NCBI GenBank assembly: GCA_030589055.1 | Contig: JAUUWK010000005.1 | Coordinates: 1 to 22,109, forward strand | Direction: 5' to 3' | DNA from: Candidatus Bathyarchaeota archaeon | GTDB taxonomy: Archaea > Thermoproteota > Bathyarchaeia > Bathyarchaeales > Bathycorpusculaceae | DNA length: 22,109 nucleotides | Part shown: positions 1 to 7,969 of the stretch, in pieces | Layout of the letters: every line of letters starts with the position of its first letter | How positions within the stretch are numbered: position 1 is the first letter of the stretch | The notes under the pieces: model-generated | What the model saw: the letters and a program-made list of their open reading frames with translations, nothing else | Database searches by the model: none | Told to the model about the DNA's origin: nothing | Program-made: the position numbers and the translations under genes

Positions 1-2
1 AC

Positions 3-788
3 CGAGATAATTGTCCTCTAATGGGAATGTTTTCTGATTTCAACATCACTTTGCAAGGAAAAACGTACTATGTCGCTACTGTGTGCAATTCAACAGTCTC
101 CAATTTCACATTTGGAATCGGACAAGAGACAGGAAACAAAATAGTGCGCTTCACTGTCACAGGCAAAGACAGCACAGTTGGTTTCTGCAGAATCATGATC
201 CCTACTGAACTGATGAACCATCCATATATCGTACTGGTCGACGCAGAAGAGATCGTTCCAACTAAACTTAATATTTCAAGCCAGACATATGTCTATCTAT
301 ACTTCACTTATATCCATGACAGCCATACCATTACAATAATTTCCTCCAAAACGCTGCATCTTTACTACGAACTACTTGACAATTACTACGAACTACTCGA
401 CAAATACAACAAGCTGGAAACAGATCTGTACAATCTAAACGCGACATATCATGACTTTTTGAGTGATTACTTTGTTTTGTTGAGTAATTTCAGTGAGCTT
501 CAGCTAAGTCATTTGGAATTGAATAGTTCTTATTACAGTTTTTTGAGTGATTACTTTGTTTTGTTGAGTAATTTCAGTGAGCTTCAGCTAAGTCATTTGG
601 AATTGAATAGTTCCTATCAGGAACACCTATCAGATTACTCCCAAAACCTCCACAACATCCGAAATCTCATTTACATCTCGGCAGCCACAACAGCAATCTT
701 CATAATAACTACCGTCTACCTATCAAAAAGCGCCCACGCAAGTAAGACTAAGATTCTCGAAGAGGCCGAAAAAAAACGCATGCTCTAA
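3..788 (+). CDS. Membrane-anchored surface protein with heptad stalk, 5' partial
   Basis: The reading frame is open to the left edge, so the gene starts outside the window. Numbering from the ATG at 21, residues 1-111 form a beta-rich extracellular module. It has the pattern FNITLQGKTYYV, then TVSNF, then VGFCRIMIP, which resembles a module seen in many archaeal surface proteins. Residues 115-216 are a continuous heptad series with an aromatic residue at one position and leucine three later (YYELLDN, YYELLDK, YHDFLSD, YFVLLSN). Residues about 217-234 are a hydrophobic membrane segment, followed by a short charged cytoplasmic tail ending EEAEKKRML. Many N-x-S/T sequons fit a glycosylated exported protein. 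The likely topology is an outward sensor or adhesion domain on a coiled-coil stalk. Its ligand and exact family are unknown. Domain recognition is from memory of the pattern, not from a search. Confidence 0.75.
   Translation, partial: RDNCPLMGMFSDFNITLQGKTYYVATVCNSTVSNFTFGIGQETGNKIVRFTVTGKDSTVGFCRIMIPTELMNHPYIVLVDAEEIVPTKLNISSQTYVYLYFTYIHDSHTITIISSKTLHLYYELLDNYYELLDKYNKLETDLYNLNATYHDFLSDYFVLLSNFSELQLSHLELNSSYYSFLSDYFVLLSNFSELQLSHLELNSSYQEHLSDYSQNLHNIRNLIYISAATTAIFIITTVYLSKSAHASKTKILEEAEKKRML
456..613 (+). repeat. In-frame tandem duplication, 84-nt period
   Basis: Bases 456-529 recur without a mismatch at 540-613, giving a 74-nt identical core on an 84-nt period. The period equals 28 codons, which is exactly four heptads of the encoded coiled coil, so the stalk lengthens without losing phase. 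Just upstream, near 363-404, a shorter 21-nt near-repeat encodes YYELLDN and YYELLDK. Confidence 0.95.
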
Positions 789-916
789 TATGTACACATT
801 GATGCACAGCCTGCACGTGAACCCCTACATTCGCGAAGATTGTTTAAAATGGAAAAACTCTGTCCATCACGAAAAACACACTTGGAATCCTTTCTTTTCT
901 TCTAAAGCTGAGGTTC

Positions 917-1093
917 TCAGCGCTTTCCAGACAATCTGCTCATTAATGAAACCATAAACACGTATCCCATCTCAGCATATTCCGAGAAGATTTCTTTTAA
1001 TCTCTCTTTTGAAGAGAGAACAGCAAAACCATTATTCCTGTAATACTTAAGAAACACATCTATATCCTTAAGTGAGTAAATACTGCAAGCATT
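917..1093 (-). pseudogene. Possible remnant of a short protein-coding gene
   Basis: The minus strand reads about 55 codons without a stop, ending at TGA 917-919. The composition is plausible for protein: an amphipathic stretch, KDIDVFLKYYRNNGF, then LSSKERLKEIFSEYAEMGY. A TGA lies just upstream of the frame, and no ATG or ribosome-binding site precedes it; a GTG inside the frame is the only candidate start. It would also overlap the purM promoter head to head. I do not recognise the family. It may be a truncated relic or chance. Confidence 0.25.
1046..1072 (+). promoter_or_regulatory. purM promoter with paired CTTAAG sites
   Basis: An AT-rich TATA-like element, TCTATATCC (about 1059-1067), sits roughly 45-50 nt upstream of purM. 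It is flanked by two identical palindromic hexamers, CTTAAG at 1046-1051 and 1067-1072, exactly 21 bp apart, which is two helical turns. The spacing fits a dimeric operator around the TATA box. This is inferred from position only. Confidence 0.35.
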
Positions 1094-1114
1094 CAAAATT
1101 TAGGAGGAATGACA

Positions 1115-2194
1115 TTGCCTCGAAAATTTACGTATGCTAATGCGGGTGTCGATAGAGATTTGAGAGCTGAATCTAAAAAGGCACTAAGAACGCTGGAGAA
1201 AACCTACAGATTCAGCCATTACGGTAGAGTTGTTCAACTTCCCTATGGAAATATCTTTCCTTTCGGGAAAAATTGTTACTTAGACTTCGTTATTGAGGGA
1301 GTTGGTACAAAGGTTCTTGTTGCTCAATTGGCTGAAAAATATGACACTATTGGAATTGACGGAGTCGCTGTGGCTGTTAATGATGTTATTCGTTCTGGGG
1401 CCCAGCCCTTAGCGGTTGTGGATAACATTCATGCGCAGGTTTCAGACCTCACCCTAGTTAGGGAGTGGATGAAAGGCATAGCGAAGGGGGCAATGGAAGC
1501 CGAATGCATCGTGTCAGGCGGAGAAATAGGTGACGTAGCTGAACTCGTAAAAGGCTTGATGGAAGGAACAGGCTTTGACATGATTGTTGCTGCCATAGGA
1601 GAAGTTTTAAGTGAAAAAGTAATTTCTGGAAGAAACATTAGAAACGGCGACGTGATTATAGGTTTTCGGAGTTCTGGGATTCACAGTAATGGCGTGTCAC
1701 TGGCAAGGAAGATCTTGTTTAAACGGTGGGGTGGAAGATATGACGCCTACGATATTCCAGAGGGATTGGACAGGGAAATAGTCTATGAGGTTCTGGAGCC
1801 AACGAGAATATATGTTAAGCCGTTGCTTGAAGTTGCAGAAGAGGTTAAAGTGAAAGCTGCAGTGCACATAACTGGTGATGGATACTTGAAGTTTGACCGT
1901 CTAACAGAGCTCTCTGAAGGCATAGGGTTCGAATTCAATTGCTTTGAACCTCAACCAATCTTTGAGTTGATCCAAGAAACCGCTTCTGAACTAGGCGGCA
2001 TAATAACAGATGAGGAGATGTTTAAAACTTTCAACATGGGATGGGGATTTGCAATAATAGTGGATGAAGCAGACAGAGATAAATCAGTAGATGCTCTGGA
2101 GAAAACTGGAACGCCAGCAGAGGAAATAGGCAAAGTAACCGAGTCTGAAGGGATCAAGATTATCTTCAAAGATAAAGGATTAGCTCTAGGATGA
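1115..2194 (+). CDS. purM: Phosphoribosylformylglycinamidine cyclo-ligase (AIR synthetase)
   Basis: PurM uses ATP to close FGAM to aminoimidazole ribotide (AIR), the fifth step of de novo purine synthesis. The protein has the AIR-synthase landmarks in order: YANAGVDRD near the N-terminus, the loop GVGTKVLVA, the nucleotide/metal segment GIDGVAVAVNDVIRSGAQP, the SGGEIGDV strand, and GIHSNGVSLAR starting the C-terminal half. At about 359 residues it has family length. The frame has an ATG at 1109, but the strong Shine-Dalgarno AGGAGG (1102-1107) lies only 1 nt before it. The TTG at 1115 is 7 nt away and is preferred, giving a start of (M)PRKFTYANAG. It stands alone about 520 nt before purS, probably with its own promoter. 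Confidence 0.93.
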   Translation: MPRKFTYANAGVDRDLRAESKKALRTLEKTYRFSHYGRVVQLPYGNIFPFGKNCYLDFVIEGVGTKVLVAQLAEKYDTIGIDGVAVAVNDVIRSGAQPLAVVDNIHAQVSDLTLVREWMKGIAKGAMEAECIVSGGEIGDVAELVKGLMEGTGFDMIVAAIGEVLSEKVISGRNIRNGDVIIGFRSSGIHSNGVSLARKILFKRWGGRYDAYDIPEGLDREIVYEVLEPTRIYVKPLLEVAEEVKVKAAVHITGDGYLKFDRLTELSEGIGFEFNCFEPQPIFELIQETASELGGIITDEEMFKTFNMGWGFAIIVDEADRDKSVDALEKTGTPAEEIGKVTESEGIKIIFKDKGLALG

Positions 2195-2715
2195 AACAAA
2201 AAAATGGTCCTAATGCGTAATTTCCTTTAATCAGTCTAACCGCTTAGTATCTTGCAATAAGTAAATAGCAAATGGGAAGCTTATGCAATGCATCTTGGGA
2301 ATGTTGTTGGTCTGGACTTTGATAAGATGTTTAAGTATTTGCTGTTCTTTTCTTTCACCCGTTAATACAGTTTAAAAATGGGGAAGCTGTGAGAAGTTTC
2401 AGCCTGTCCATCCGAATAGCGCGCGCGAATGTGTACTGCGAACTCCACATTTCCCAAAATCTAGTAATTTCGGTTTCTTTGTCTCCGTGCTCACTGTTAC
2501 GAATGACTTTGAAGTCACAAATCTGGGTAACCAGCGCGTGTCATGGGAAGTACTGACTTTGCATCCTGCAGGAAAATCTGGAACGCAAAAGGAATAAATG
2601 GGGCACGCGACCATTGTGATGAATTAAGATTCGAACAAAGACGAAAAATCGTGAAACATTTTTTGCCTCATTGGTGATAAAAGTGTTTAAATCCTTTAGT
2701 TCTCAACCTTAGCCT
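2195..2715. other. Gene-free stretch between purM and purS
   Basis: This 520-nt stretch holds no recognisable gene. From about 2373 to 2597 the plus strand has a 74-codon open frame with no usable start codon. It contains VLTVTNDFEVTNLGN, faintly like a piece of an extracellular beta domain. The opposite strand is open over the same stretch (2399-2614). Base composition here is richer in GC, including GCGCGCGCG near 2419, than in the neighbouring intergenic DNA. A relic of a lost gene is possible but unproven. The last 40 nt hold the purS promoter. Confidence 0.45.
2686..2692 (+). promoter_or_regulatory. TATA box of purSLQ, leaderless geometry
   Basis: TTTAAAT lies 24-30 nt before the purS ATG, preceded by an A-rich TFB-recognition-like stretch (GATAAAAGTG). 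In archaea transcription starts about 25 nt after the TATA centre, so the start would fall on or next to the ATG. No Shine-Dalgarno is seen before purS, which fits a leaderless mRNA. Confidence 0.65.
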
Positions 2716-2967
2716 ATGAAGTATCAGTTGAAAATTGAAGTCAGCTTAAAACCGGGGCACAGCGACCCGGAAGGTGAAACCACAGCACATTTGCTGAAGG
2801 AACTAGGTTACAAAGTTGAAAAGGTGAACGTCAGCAAAATTTACAGTGTGGTTCTTGACGCTGAATCAGAGAAAGAGGCTGAAACGAAAGCAGAGGAAAT
2901 GTGTAGGAGACTTCTGGCAAATCCAACTAAAGATAATTATGCGATTGTTATTGAGGAAGAAAAATGA
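2716..2967 (+). CDS. purS: FGAM synthase subunit PurS
   Basis: PurS is the small dimeric subunit that bridges PurQ and PurL in the three-part FGAM synthase and helps channel ammonia. The protein is 83 residues, the usual size. It opens with KYQLKIEVSLKPGHSDPEGET, the typical first strand and turn with the conserved D-P-E-G segment, followed by LLKELGY and the final helix EEMCRRLLANPTKDNY. It is first in an operon with purL and purQ; its stop codon overlaps the purL start (ATGA). Translation is probably leaderless, given the TATA box 24-30 nt upstream and no Shine-Dalgarno. Confidence 0.95.
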   Translation: MKYQLKIEVSLKPGHSDPEGETTAHLLKELGYKVEKVNVSKIYSVVLDAESEKEAETKAEEMCRRLLANPTKDNYAIVIEEEK

Positions 2968-5345
2968 CTTGCAGCCTTTACATCCACAGAAAGACGCCTT
3001 TCCCGCTCTTTGAAATAAATATACTTGAGACTAATGAACAACAGCTTTTAGAAATCAGCCGAGAAACAGGTGTAGGCTTAAACTTACAAGAGATGAAAGC
3101 TGTTCAAGAGTACTTTAGAAAGCGAAAACGGAACCCAACTGATGTTGAACTTCAAACCATTGGGCAAACTTGGTCTGAACACTGTTGCCACAAGACTTTC
3201 AAAGGCAAAATAAAATTTTATGGAAAAGAAATCGACAGCCTCTTCAAAACGTACATCTCAAAAGCTACAGAGGAGATTAATCCAAGCTGGTGCTTTTCCG
3301 TTTTCGAAGACAACGCCGGGATAATTCATTTTGATAAAGACTATGGAATAGCAGTCAAAGTAGAAACACATAATCATCCGTCAGCCATAGAGCCCTTCGG
3401 CGGTGCAGCTACAGGAGTAGGCGGCGTAATCCGTGACGTTTTAGGCGTTTGGGCAAACCCGATTGCTTGTACGGATGTTTTAGGCTTCGGCCCTTTAGAT
3501 TACGATTATGAAAAGCTTCCTTCAGGCGTAAAGCATCCGAAGTATGTTTACATGGGTGTCGTGGCAGGTATTGGAAGCTATGGCAATAACATGGGAATTC
3601 CAACGGTGAATGGAGCCATATATTTTGATGAAAGCTATGTTGGAAATGTCGTTGTATATTGTGGATGTATAGGACTGCTTCCATTGAAAAAGTTTAGGAG
3701 AAACGCGAAACTAGGCGACGTAATAATTTTGGCTGGAGGCAAAACGGGCAGAGATGGCATTCACGGCGTAACGTTCGCATCTGCCGAGTTAACGGAAAAG
3801 TCAGAAGAGATTTCCAGACCAGCAGTACAGATTGCAAACCCAATTGAGGAGGAAAAGCTGAAGAGGGCGATTATTGAGATTCGCGATTTGGAGTTTGCTT
3901 CAGCAATAACTGATCTTGGCGGAGGCGGCTTATCTTCAGCTTTAGGTGAAACAGCGAAGAGGTTCGGTTACGGTGCTGTTGTTGAGCTTGAAAAGGTTCC
4001 TTTGAAGTATCCGGGTTTGGCTCCTTGGGAAATTTACGTTTCTGAATCTCAGGAAAGGATGCTTTTGGCTGTGCCCAATGAAAATCTTGCGCGTGTTTTA
4101 GAAGCTTTTGAGAAGGAAGATGTTGAAGCCTCAGCTATCGGAAAACTCACTACAGATAGGGTTTTACGAATTTACTACAAAGGCGAAAAAGTTGCAGAAT
4201 TGGATATTCCGTTCCTTTTTGAACCGCCCAAAATCACGCGAACCGCAGAGTACAAGCCGAGAAACCTTGAAGACCGAAAATTTCCAGAACCAGCAAATCT
4301 AACTGAAACACTCATGCAGCTTTTGTCTTCACCTAACATAACGAGTAAAGAAAGCATAGTACGTACATACGATCATGAGGTGAAAGGAAACACCGTGCTT
4401 AAGCCGTTACACGGCGAATATGGCGGCCCGAACGATGCAGCTGTAATAAAGCCTTTGGAAGATTCTTGGAAGGGCATAGCAGTTTCGTGTGGAATGAACC
4501 CGGATTACGGGAAGATTGATGCTTACTGGATGGCTGCATCAGTAATAGATGAAGCGATACGGAATAACGTGGCTGTCGGCGGCAGAAGAATAGCCCTACT
4601 CGACAACTTCACGTGGGGGAATCCTGAACGACCAGAAAGATTGGGCAGCCTAGTGAAAGCCTGCGAAGCATGTTACGATTTCGCGACAGCTTTCAGAACG
4701 CCCTTCATTTCTGGCAAAGACAGTCTATACAATGAATCTCCGCTTGGTCCTATTACGCCAACACTTTTAATCACAGCTTTGGGCATAGTTCCAGACATTC
4801 GCTCAGCTGTTTCAATGGATGTTAAGGCTCCAAAGAACATAATCTACATAGTTGGACAAACATTCAAAGAACTAGGCGGCTCAGAATACTACAAGCTGAA
4901 AGGATTTCTCGGCAACACTGTGCCTAAAGTGCGATCTAACCGTGCGATAAAAACATTCAAAGCCATTACTGAAGCGATTGATTTAGGGTTGGTTAAGGCT
5001 TGTCATGACTTGTCTGAGGGTGGCTTAGCCGTGGCTGCTGCAGAGATAGCTTTCGCTGGTGGACACGGAATGGAATTGGATTTGCAAAAAGTTCCACGCG
5101 AAGCACTAAATCGCAACGACTTTGTTCTTTTCTCCGAGTCTAACAGCCGCTTTCTAGTTGAAGTTTCGGAAAAGACCCGAGAGGATTTTGAGGATTTGAT
5201 GAAGGAAAAAGTCTATGCTGAGTTAGGTAGGGTAACGAAGACCCCGCGTGTATGCATTTATGGATTAGATGGGGAAGTTGTTGTGGATGCTTCTGTTAGT
5301 GAGTTGTTGGTTAGTTGGAAGCGAACGTTATGCAGTGGGGTTTAA
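2964..5345 (+). CDS. purL: FGAM synthase subunit PurL (glutamine-dependent, small type)
   Basis: PurL is the ATP-binding catalytic subunit that converts FGAR to FGAM with ammonia supplied by PurQ. At 793 residues it is the stand-alone (small) form, not the roughly 1,300-residue fusion. Visible landmarks are TWSEHCCHKTF near residues 68-78, the metal/ATP segment VKVETHNHPSAIEPFGGAAT at about 130-150, ITDLGGGGLSSA in the middle, and a second AIRS-like half with KACHDLSEGGLAVA near 675. The start overlaps the purS stop by 4 nt, and purQ follows within 3 nt, so the three subunits are translated together in equal dosage. The first 25 residues (SLYIHRKTPFPLFEINI) precede the usual start region and may be a short extension. 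Confidence 0.95.
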   Translation: MTCSLYIHRKTPFPLFEINILETNEQQLLEISRETGVGLNLQEMKAVQEYFRKRKRNPTDVELQTIGQTWSEHCCHKTFKGKIKFYGKEIDSLFKTYISKATEEINPSWCFSVFEDNAGIIHFDKDYGIAVKVETHNHPSAIEPFGGAATGVGGVIRDVLGVWANPIACTDVLGFGPLDYDYEKLPSGVKHPKYVYMGVVAGIGSYGNNMGIPTVNGAIYFDESYVGNVVVYCGCIGLLPLKKFRRNAKLGDVIILAGGKTGRDGIHGVTFASAELTEKSEEISRPAVQIANPIEEEKLKRAIIEIRDLEFASAITDLGGGGLSSALGETAKRFGYGAVVELEKVPLKYPGLAPWEIYVSESQERMLLAVPNENLARVLEAFEKEDVEASAIGKLTTDRVLRIYYKGEKVAELDIPFLFEPPKITRTAEYKPRNLEDRKFPEPANLTETLMQLLSSPNITSKESIVRTYDHEVKGNTVLKPLHGEYGGPNDAAVIKPLEDSWKGIAVSCGMNPDYGKIDAYWMAASVIDEAIRNNVAVGGRRIALLDNFTWGNPERPERLGSLVKACEACYDFATAFRTPFISGKDSLYNESPLGPITPTLLITALGIVPDIRSAVSMDVKAPKNIIYIVGQTFKELGGSEYYKLKGFLGNTVPKVRSNRAIKTFKAITEAIDLGLVKACHDLSEGGLAVAAAEIAFAGGHGMELDLQKVPREALNRNDFVLFSESNSRFLVEVSEKTREDFEDLMKEKVYAELGRVTKTPRVCIYGLDGEVVVDASVSELLVSWKRTLCSGV

Positions 5346-5348
5346 GTC

Positions 5349-6167
5349 GTGAAACGTGAGGAGATAAGGGTTTGCGTTTTACGTGTGGGTGGAACAAACT
5401 GCGATGCGGAAACTGAACGCTCGTTTGAAGAGTTGGGTGTTAAAGCTGAAATTGTGCATGTAAACGAGTTGGTTAAACGTGGAAGCCTTTTGGAATACAG
5501 CGTTCTAGTCTTTCCGGGAGGCTTCTCTTATGGGGATTACGTGCGCGCTGGTGCGATATGGGCGAAATTGATACTTGCCAAATTAGGCAAAGAGTTGAAA
5601 GCTTTCGTTGACGAGAACCGCTTAATTCTTGGTATTTGCAACGGTTTCCAAGTGCTTGTTGAGGCTGGTTTGCTTCCGGGGTTCGAAGGGATAAGCCCCT
5701 ATCCAGAGGCAGCTCTAGCCACTAATTTTCCACCCGGCTACAATTGCCGATGGGTTTACATCAAACACGAAAACAATGGAAAATGCGCATTTACGGGGAA
5801 AATCCCTAAAGGAAAGATTCTACGAATGCCAGTTGCACATTCAGAGGGCAGGTTCATATTCGCTAAAGAAAGGGATAAGCAATGTTTGGAAAAGCTTTAT
5901 GAGAACGACCAGTTGGTTTTCAGGTACTGCGACAAAAACGGTGAATACGCTGAGAGCAGGTTTCCAACGAATCCGAATGGTTCTTTCCATGACATAGTGA
6001 GCATATGCAATCCAGAGGGAACAATATTTGGTTTGATGCCTCATCCTGAACGGGCCTTTCATTGGTGGCAGCAACTGGACTGGACCAGGCAAGAGAGAAT
6101 GCCTCAATATGGTGATGGAAAACTGATTTTTGAAAGTCTGATCGAGTATCTAACGAAGAAGTTCTAA
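5349..6167 (+). CDS. purQ: FGAM synthase glutaminase subunit PurQ
   Basis: PurQ is the class I glutamine amidotransferase that frees ammonia from glutamine for PurL. The catalytic triad is visible: the nucleophile C97 in GICNGFQ, and H232 and E234 in MPHPERAF. The oxyanion region PGGFSYGDY lies at residues 56-64. At 272 residues it is slightly longer than many bacterial PurQ (about 230), with the extra length in the middle and near residues 190-220. The start is GTG at 5349, 3 nt after the purL stop. The 3' end overlaps the convergent pfkB-type gene by 18 nt, leaving no room for a spacer terminator. Confidence 0.95.
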   Translation: MKREEIRVCVLRVGGTNCDAETERSFEELGVKAEIVHVNELVKRGSLLEYSVLVFPGGFSYGDYVRAGAIWAKLILAKLGKELKAFVDENRLILGICNGFQVLVEAGLLPGFEGISPYPEAALATNFPPGYNCRWVYIKHENNGKCAFTGKIPKGKILRMPVAHSEGRFIFAKERDKQCLEKLYENDQLVFRYCDKNGEYAESRFPTNPNGSFHDIVSICNPEGTIFGLMPHPERAFHWWQQLDWTRQERMPQYGDGKLIFESLIEYLTKKF

Positions 6168-7061
6168 ATCTTCAATCTGTGGTAGCCCAGGTCTAGCACC
6201 CATTTTCGTTATGCATCTTGAAGCAACAAAATTCCCTATTCTCCCACACTCGTACAGGCTTTTGTCCGATATTAACCCGTAAAGAAAACCTGCACAAAAG
6301 GCATCTCCAGCACCCGTTGTGTCAACAACCTTAACTTCAAACGTCTCTATCAAGTGGCTTTCTCGCCCGTCTGTTACATAGCAACCTTCGTTACCTAATT
6401 TAACGGCAACTATCTTCACACCTTTTTTAAGTAAAACCTCTGCACCCTTTCCATAGTCACCTGTGCCTGTTAACAGTTCAAGTTCTTTCGCGTTCGGCAT
6501 AAAAACGAAAGTCTTTTTAATTATAGGCTCCAGTGCAGTTCCTTTTCTTGCGTATAACTCTCCAGGATCAAGGCTCAATTTGACGTTTTCTGGAAGTATC
6601 TTGACAAGCTTTTTCTGTGTTTGGACGGATTTTTCTCCAATGAAGGATGTTAAATGCAGAAATCTGGCTTTGGAGGCGTATTCCTTGTTTATTTCGCTGA
6701 ATTCTATTGTGTCGTTTACGCCTGGATCCACATACAATGCTCTTTCGCCTTTTCGTTCCACAAAACCCATAACTGTTCCGCTTCGCCCATGCCTTAGTTT
6801 TGTTATGCCGTTTGTGTCAACGCCTTCTCTGCGGAAATCCTCAATCAACATTTTGCCTTCTCTGTCCTCAGCAACTTTTCCAATAAACCCTACTTCACAG
6901 CCAAGTCTTGCTAAGCCTACTATGGTGTTGGCTGCAGAGCCTCCGCATGCTTCCTTGAAATCTATTACAAAACTTTCCCCATCTGCTGTGGCTATTCTGT
7001 TAACTTTGAAGAGTTTATCTACGTTGAGACCGCCGAAGCCAACAGCGTCAAAGCTGGTCAT
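6150..7061 (-). CDS. PfkB-family sugar or nucleoside kinase
   Basis: This is a ribokinase-superfamily kinase that phosphorylates a hydroxymethyl group of a sugar or nucleoside. PfkB signature 1 is at residues 40-54 (GGSAANTIVGLARLG). Signature 2 is at 247-255 (DTTGAGDAF), with D253 as the expected catalytic base. At 303 residues the length is normal. The substrate cannot be read from the sequence. As the last gene of a purine operon, an adenosine, guanosine or inosine kinase or a ribose kinase is plausible, but this is inference. Its ATG overlaps the ftr stop (ATGA), so it is translationally coupled. Its 3' end overlaps the convergent purQ by 18 nt. Confidence 0.9.
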   Translation of the reverse strand: MTSFDAVGFGGLNVDKLFKVNRIATADGESFVIDFKEACGGSAANTIVGLARLGCEVGFIGKVAEDREGKMLIEDFRREGVDTNGITKLRHGRSGTVMGFVERKGERALYVDPGVNDTIEFSEINKEYASKARFLHLTSFIGEKSVQTQKKLVKILPENVKLSLDPGELYARKGTALEPIIKKTFVFMPNAKELELLTGTGDYGKGAEVLLKKGVKIVAVKLGNEGCYVTDGRESHLIETFEVKVVDTTGAGDAFCAGFLYGLISDKSLYECGRIGNFVASRCITKMGARPGLPQIEDLELLR

Positions 7062-7969
7062 GGGAACAGCTCGCGCAGATAAATCTTGTAGTCGCCTAGT
7101 TTTCCACCGTAATTGCCAGCTGAAATTTTCACAACACCATCAACATCTAATGCTGCTTCCATGCCAGCCTTCATGGCTTTTTTCACCGTTTGCATTGAAA
7201 CTCCGTTGATCACTATTTCCGGGATGTAGTTGACGCTTTTCGGCACCTTTGAGTCTTCGCCAAGTTTCTTTCTTAGTGATGGACAGAAAGGATGGTTTGT
7301 TGTGGGTCCTATCCAAGGAAAGCTCGTTTCTGTTTTTGAACCAGCCGAGCAGATATCAAAGGGTGTTACTACCCCTTCAATGTTGTCTATTGCCTGTAGC
7401 GCTTTTTCGCCCGCTTTTTTCAGGGCTTCTTTTGTTTTGCACATTATCCAGAAGTTGGCGCCCATAACTCCACGGGAATATCCCAAGTATTGTTCAATTA
7501 TGAAGTCTGGAACCATTATCGGCACAACTATTACGTTGCGTCTGTAACGCTTTTCCAACCATTCATAGCCGTCTCCACAATGTCCCACGCGTTCTATCAT
7601 GTCGATTTTGCCTTCTGCATCAGGCAAAGCGTCAAAAACAGCAGTGAAGGGTTTAACGAGGATATCTTGGCGAATTCTGTAGGATAGCTCGATTTCAAAT
7701 TTTTTCAGAGAGTCTGAGAATGGTTTTTTTGGGTTTATTCCTCCCCAAAATTGCAGTATTGCACCTTTACGTTTGTCAGGAGTTTCTTTCTTGCCCAGCC
7801 ATTTTTCTATTCCGCCTTCAACTCTACCGATGACTATGGATGGTGTGGCTGTAGAATCTTCAGCCGCTTTCCTCACTGTTTCCTCGTCATCAGCGGTAAC
7901 TATTACTCGGCTGAAAATTCCTTCAAAAGCTTCTGCATAAATCTCTTCTATTTGGGTGTTCTCAACCAT
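7058..7969 (-). CDS. ftr: Formylmethanofuran:tetrahydromethanopterin formyltransferase
   Basis: Ftr moves a formyl group between methanofuran and tetrahydromethanopterin, a cytoplasmic step of the archaeal C1 (methyl-branch) pathway. Recognition is from the N-terminal IEEIYAEAFEGIFSRVIVTA, the segments KPFTAVFDALPDAEGK and RGVMGANFWIM, the VTPFDICSAGSKT stretch, and above all the C-terminal KISAGNYGGKLGDYKIYLRE, which is nearly family-invariant. At 303 residues it matches the family (about 297). It sits between a HAD protein and a PfkB kinase in the purF-purD operon, its ATG directly following the HAD stop (TAAATG) and its stop overlapping the pfkB start. This links the C1 carrier pool with purine synthesis, which needs formyl groups. 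No other C1-pathway gene lies in the window. Confidence 0.92.
   Translation of the reverse strand: MVENTQIEEIYAEAFEGIFSRVIVTADDEETVRKAAEDSTATPSIVIGRVEGGIEKWLGKKETPDKRKGAILQFWGGINPKKPFSDSLKKFEIELSYRIRQDILVKPFTAVFDALPDAEGKIDMIERVGHCGDGYEWLEKRYRRNVIVVPIMVPDFIIEQYLGYSRGVMGANFWIMCKTKEALKKAGEKALQAIDNIEGVVTPFDICSAGSKTETSFPWIGPTTNHPFCPSLRKKLGEDSKVPKSVNYIPEIVINGVSMQTVKKAMKAGMEAALDVDGVVKISAGNYGGKLGDYKIYLRELFP

Larger units (their letters stand above)
789..1108. other. Intergenic stretch between surface protein and purM
   Basis: This 320-nt stretch has no complete gene on either strand. The left part (789-900) shows nothing recognisable. On the minus strand an open frame runs from about 1096 to the stop at 917-919. 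It has protein-like composition (for example DIDVFLKYYRNNG and RLKEIFSEYAEMGY), but only an internal GTG is available as a start, so it may be a gene remnant. The right part carries the presumed purM promoter. Confidence 0.5.

Noticed and set aside
456..613. CRISPR array
   Set aside because: There are only two copies, the repeat is 74 nt or more inside a coding frame, and its period matches protein heptads.
1010..1030. Inverted repeat CTCTCTTTTGAAGAGAG as a terminator
   Set aside because: The stem is short, no T-run follows in a useful place, and it lies far from the end of the surface gene and close to the purM promoter.
2399..2614. 71-codon minus-strand frame in the purM-purS gap
   Set aside because: There is no ribosome-binding site, the composition is unlike protein, and no family resemblance was seen.
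5685..5700. tRNA-like GGTTCGAA stretch
   Set aside because: It lies inside purQ and no cloverleaf can be built around it; the similar GATTCGAAC near 2628 also lacks stems.
6463..7209. 248-codon open frame on the plus strand across the PfkB gene
   Set aside because: It is antisense to a clear kinase with both PfkB signatures, and its product is Ser/Pro/Leu-rich without any recognisable motif, as expected for a shadow frame.
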